In this document: positions 61,450 through 64,000 of the stretch, piece by piece
Position numbering within the stretch: the first letter of the stretch is position 1
Layout: every line of letters starts with the position of its first letter
DNA from: an uncultured Ruegeria sp.
GTDB taxonomy: Bacteria > Pseudomonadota > Alphaproteobacteria > Rhodobacterales > Rhodobacteraceae
Direction of reading: 5' to 3'
Length of the DNA: 64,000 nucleotides
NCBI RefSeq assembly: GCF_947504215.1
Contig: NZ_CANNGO010000004.1
Span: 248,001-312,000 of the forward strand
Notes under the pieces: model-generated
Told to the model about the DNA's origin: nothing
Databases searched by the model: none
Seen by the model: only the letters and a program-made list of their open reading frames with translations
Position numbers and translations under genes: made by a program

Positions 61450-62916
61450 ATGCAGCAGTTTCAGCAGTACATCGGCGGCAGGTTCTCGGACGGGTCCGCG
61501 CGATTTGAAAGCCGCGATCCGGCAACCGGGTCGGTTTGGGCGATGATGCCCGAAGCGAAAACCGCAGATGTGAACGCAGCGGTGGACGCGGCCGAAACGG
61601 CGTTCTTCGCATCGGAATGGGCGGGGATGACGGCCACTACCCGTGGTAAGCTTTTGTACCGTCTTGCCGATCTGGTCGCTGAAAACGCGCAAACGTTGGC
61701 TCAACTGGAAACCCGAGACACGGGCAAGATCATCCGCGAGACATCGGCTCAGATTGCCTATGTCGCCGAGTATTACCGGTACTATGCCGGGCTTGCCGAC
61801 AAAATCGAAGGGGCGCATCTGCCCATCGACAAACCGGATATGGAGGTCTGGCTGCGGCGCGAGCCCATGGGCGTCGTGGCCGCAGTGGTGCCTTGGAATT
61901 CGCAATTGTTCCTGTCGGCTGTGAAAATCGGGCCTGCTCTGGCTGCGGGGTGCACGGTGGTTTTGAAAGCGTCCGAGGACGGCCCTGCCCCGATGCTTGA
62001 ATTTGCTCGCATCTTTGATCAGGCCGGGTTTCCTGCCGGTGTTTTGAATGTGATCACCGGTTTTGGACCCGAATGCGGCGCGGTGCTGACCAGCCATCCC
62101 AAGGTCGATCATGTTGCCTTCACCGGTGGGCCGGAAACTGCGCGCCAAGTGGTGCGAAATTCTGCTGAAAACCTTGCATCGACGTCATTGGAACTGGGCG
62201 GGAAATCACCGTTCATCGTGTTCGAAGACGCCGATATCGAAAGTGCGGTCAACGCGCAGATCTCGGGTATTTTTGCAGCCAGCGGCCAAAGCTGCGTCGC
62301 AGGATCGCGATTGATCATATCCGGCAAAATCAAAGACGCGTTCCTGACCCGTCTGACGGAAAAAACGGCAAGCGTCGTGATTGGCAGTCCCGATGACATG
62401 GCAACCGAGGTCGGCCCGCTTTGTACTGAAGGTCAGATTCGAACAGCCGTTGACTTGATTGCAGCGTCTCAGGCCGCAGGAGCCAAAGTGATCACTGGTG
62501 GAGCACCTCTGGATTGCGACGGAAACTACTTTCCCCCCACAGTCATTGATTGCTCGGACGCGCCAAACGCGCCGTGTCTGACGAATGAGTTCTTTGGGCC
62601 AGTGCTGTCTGTTTTGAGCTTCGACTCCGAGGATGAAGCACTGCAATTGGCAAATGACACCAATTTCGGGCTGGCATCCGGTGTGTTCACCAAAGACCTG
62701 ACCCGCGCACACCGTATGATGCGCAGCCTTCGTGCCGGGATCGTTTGGGTCAACACCTACCGGGCGGTCAGCCCGATTGCGCCGTTTGGTGGGCACGGTT
62801 TGTCCGGGTTTGGGCGCGAAGGCGGCCTTCAATCCGCGTTGGATTATACCAAGCTCAAAGCGATCTGGTTGCGCACCAGCGATGATCCGATCCCAGATCC
62901 GTTTGTTATGCGCTAG
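61450..62916 (+). CDS. NAD(P)-dependent aldehyde dehydrogenase (TgnC-like by context)
   Basis: A 488-residue ALDH. Conserved features are VVPWNSQLFLSAVKIGPALAAGCTVVLK, FTGGPETARQV, general base Glu in SLELGGKSP, nucleophile Cys in SGQSCVAGSR and the EFFGPVLSV block. It is the last gene of the operon, 9 bp after the monooxygenase. By analogy it would oxidise an aldehyde or hydroxy-lactone product of ring cleavage. The substrate is inference. Confidence 0.92.
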   Translation: MQQFQQYIGGRFSDGSARFESRDPATGSVWAMMPEAKTADVNAAVDAAETAFFASEWAGMTATTRGKLLYRLADLVAENAQTLAQLETRDTGKIIRETSAQIAYVAEYYRYYAGLADKIEGAHLPIDKPDMEVWLRREPMGVVAAVVPWNSQLFLSAVKIGPALAAGCTVVLKASEDGPAPMLEFARIFDQAGFPAGVLNVITGFGPECGAVLTSHPKVDHVAFTGGPETARQVVRNSAENLASTSLELGGKSPFIVFEDADIESAVNAQISGIFAASGQSCVAGSRLIISGKIKDAFLTRLTEKTASVVIGSPDDMATEVGPLCTEGQIRTAVDLIAASQAAGAKVITGGAPLDCDGNYFPPTVIDCSDAPNAPCLTNEFFGPVLSVLSFDSEDEALQLANDTNFGLASGVFTKDLTRAHRMMRSLRAGIVWVNTYRAVSPIAPFGGHGLSGFGREGGLQSALDYTKLKAIWLRTSDDPIPDPFVMR

Positions 62917-62935
62917 CCGGATGGGCTGAAGCGCC

Positions 62936-64000
62936 TCAGGTATTCGTCAGATGGGCACCCAGTTTTATCAACATGCGGCAACACAGCTCTAGCTGTTCCA
63001 GTTCAAGATACTCATCTGGTTTATGGGCCTGATTTATGGAACCGGGACCGCACACAACCGCATGTGTGCCTAGTTGTTGGAACAAACCGGCCTCGGTTCC
63101 AAATGCAACAAGGTCGGTTCCGTTCGCACCCGTCAGTTTGGTCACCAAATCCCGCGCAGCGTTCTGCGCCATAGGCTCAAGCCCGGCAACCTCGGCTATG
63201 GTTTCAAGCTCAATATCGGCCAGCGGATGAACAGCTTTCATCCCGGGTTTCAATACCCCGTCGACGTAGTCGGCCACCTTGCCTTTGACAAAATCCGCGT
63301 CGGTCAATTGAACCGGGCGCATTTCCCAATCGACCTCGGCCTTTCCAACAATCACGTTATGAGCCACGCCGCCCGAGATGCGCCCGATGTTGATGGTACT
63401 CCACGGCGGGTCAAACTTGCTGCTTTCGGGTGCCCTTGCTTTCAACGCTTCGCGCAGTTCCAGCAATTTTGCCACATAGCGCGCGGCGTATTCAGCCGCA
63501 TTCACCCCGACATCCGGCGCCGATCCGTGCCCTTCAAGACCAGTGAACCGCGTGGTGTATTCGTAACACCCTTTGTGGCCTTCAATAACCCGCATCTCGG
63601 TGGGTTCACCGATGATCGCAATATCAGGAACAATTCCTTTGTTTGACAGGTCCGCGACCAGGTTTTGTGCGCCCAGACACCCTGTCTCTTCATCACAGGT
63701 GAACGTAAAATGCAGTGGCTGGCTTAGGGACGCGGCATCAATCTGTTCAGCCAGCGCTATGGACGCCGCGATGAAACCCTTCATGTCGCACGTTCCGCGG
63801 CCGTAGAGCTTGCCGTCCCGTTCCGTCATGTCGAAGGGGTTGCTGGTCCAGTCCTGATCGGTGACAGGCACGACATCGGTATGGCCCGACAGCATGATAC
63901 CGCCGGGCAGATCCGGCCCCACCGAGGCAAACAGATTGGCTTTGGCGCCACTGTCATCATGGGTAACGGTACACCGGGCGCCCAGCGCATTCAGCTGTTC
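62936..64000 (-). CDS. Acetylornithine deacetylase-like M20 peptidase (N-terminus outside window)
   Basis: About 354 C-terminal residues are visible; the gene enters from the right edge. M20 metal-site motifs are SGHTDVVPVTDQDW, GRGTCDMKGFIA, CDEETGCLGAQ, GEPTEMRVIEGHKG and the C-terminal CGPGSINQAHKPDEY (metal His). This pattern fits ArgE/DapE-type N-acyl-amino-acid deacylases. It converges on the ALDH gene with 19 bp between. It could be arginine biosynthesis or an N-deacylation step in the adjacent catabolic route. Confidence 0.88.
   Translation of the reverse strand, partial: EQLNALGARCTVTHDDSGAKANLFASVGPDLPGGIMLSGHTDVVPVTDQDWTSNPFDMTERDGKLYGRGTCDMKGFIAASIALAEQIDAASLSQPLHFTFTCDEETGCLGAQNLVADLSNKGIVPDIAIIGEPTEMRVIEGHKGCYEYTTRFTGLEGHGSAPDVGVNAAEYAARYVAKLLELREALKARAPESSKFDPPWSTINIGRISGGVAHNVIVGKAEVDWEMRPVQLTDADFVKGKVADYVDGVLKPGMKAVHPLADIELETIAEVAGLEPMAQNAARDLVTKLTGANGTDLVAFGTEAGLFQQLGTHAVVCGPGSINQAHKPDEYLELEQLELCCRMLIKLGAHLTNT

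Noticed and set aside
1..64000. CRISPR arrays, insertion sequences, prophage genes or rRNA
   Set aside because: No regularly spaced repeats, transposase, phage structural or rRNA sequence was recognised on either strand.

Overview
The window reads as a chromosomal segment of a marine alphaproteobacterium of the Rhodobacteraceae (Roseobacter group). The grounds are the gene order of a nosCRZDFYLX cluster, a nirECF-DL-GHJN cluster and a norCBQDEF cluster, a divergent hemA/dnr pair, betaine-type C1/N-methyl catabolic genes, and a short GC-rich intergenic repeat of the kind I associate with this family. Taxonomy is inferred from gene content only.

Layout. (A) 1-3632: an RpiR-type regulator, a Rieske oxygenase and a carboxymuconolactone-decarboxylase-like protein, divergent from a truncated dimethylglycine/sarcosine dehydrogenase-like flavoprotein. 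This is probably an N-methyl (betaine-type) catabolic divergon. (B) 3643-10018: an unusual accessory locus. It has a SARP-like regulator, a 103-residue peptide ending in Gly-Gly plus a short core with Cys-Ser-Ser, a YcaO-domain enzyme, an unrecognised 453-residue protein and a vanadium-haloperoxidase homologue whose vanadate-binding motif is altered. I read it as a candidate RiPP (ribosomally made, modified peptide) system of a kind I do not recognise. (C) 10335-17360: the common MoxR-DUF58 cassette (DUF4129, DUF4350, MoxR, DUF58, SpoIIM-like, RDD) plus a membrane protein and a clear terminator. (D) 17536-26071: a gluconolactonase-like protein, a large cyclase-AAA-TPR protein, then a tight group of DyP peroxidase, unknown protein, y4iL-type catalase homologue and patatin phospholipase. 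A tRNA-Ser(GCU) follows at 26324.

(E) 26607-57215: a nitrite-to-N2 denitrification supercluster. It holds a VOC protein, nosXLYFDZRC, nirNJHG(DL)FCE, a cupredoxin, a NapC/NirT-ethylbenzene-dehydrogenase-type multihaem fusion and nirS, all on the minus strand. nnrS, norCBQDEF and a dnr-like regulator lie on the plus strand, with hemA on the minus strand. NirS makes NO from nitrite using haem d1 built by NirE/DL/G/H/J/F/N. NorCB reduces NO to N2O and NosZ reduces N2O to N2. Seven 14-bp TTGAC-N4-GTCAA-type (Dnr/NnrR/Fnr) dyads sit upstream of the VOC gene, nosC, nirE, nirS, nnrS, norC and hemA, so the island looks like one NO/low-oxygen regulon. No nitrate reductase is visible.

(F) 57276-64000: a GntR regulator with a perfect palindromic operator faces an operon of DUF1185 protein, alpha/beta hydrolase, flavin reductase, luciferase-like monooxygenase and aldehyde dehydrogenase. 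This gene set resembles trigonelline (N-methylpyridinium) degradation. A truncated ArgE-type deacylase ends the window. Together with region A this suggests an organism that feeds on methylated osmolytes and alkaloids.
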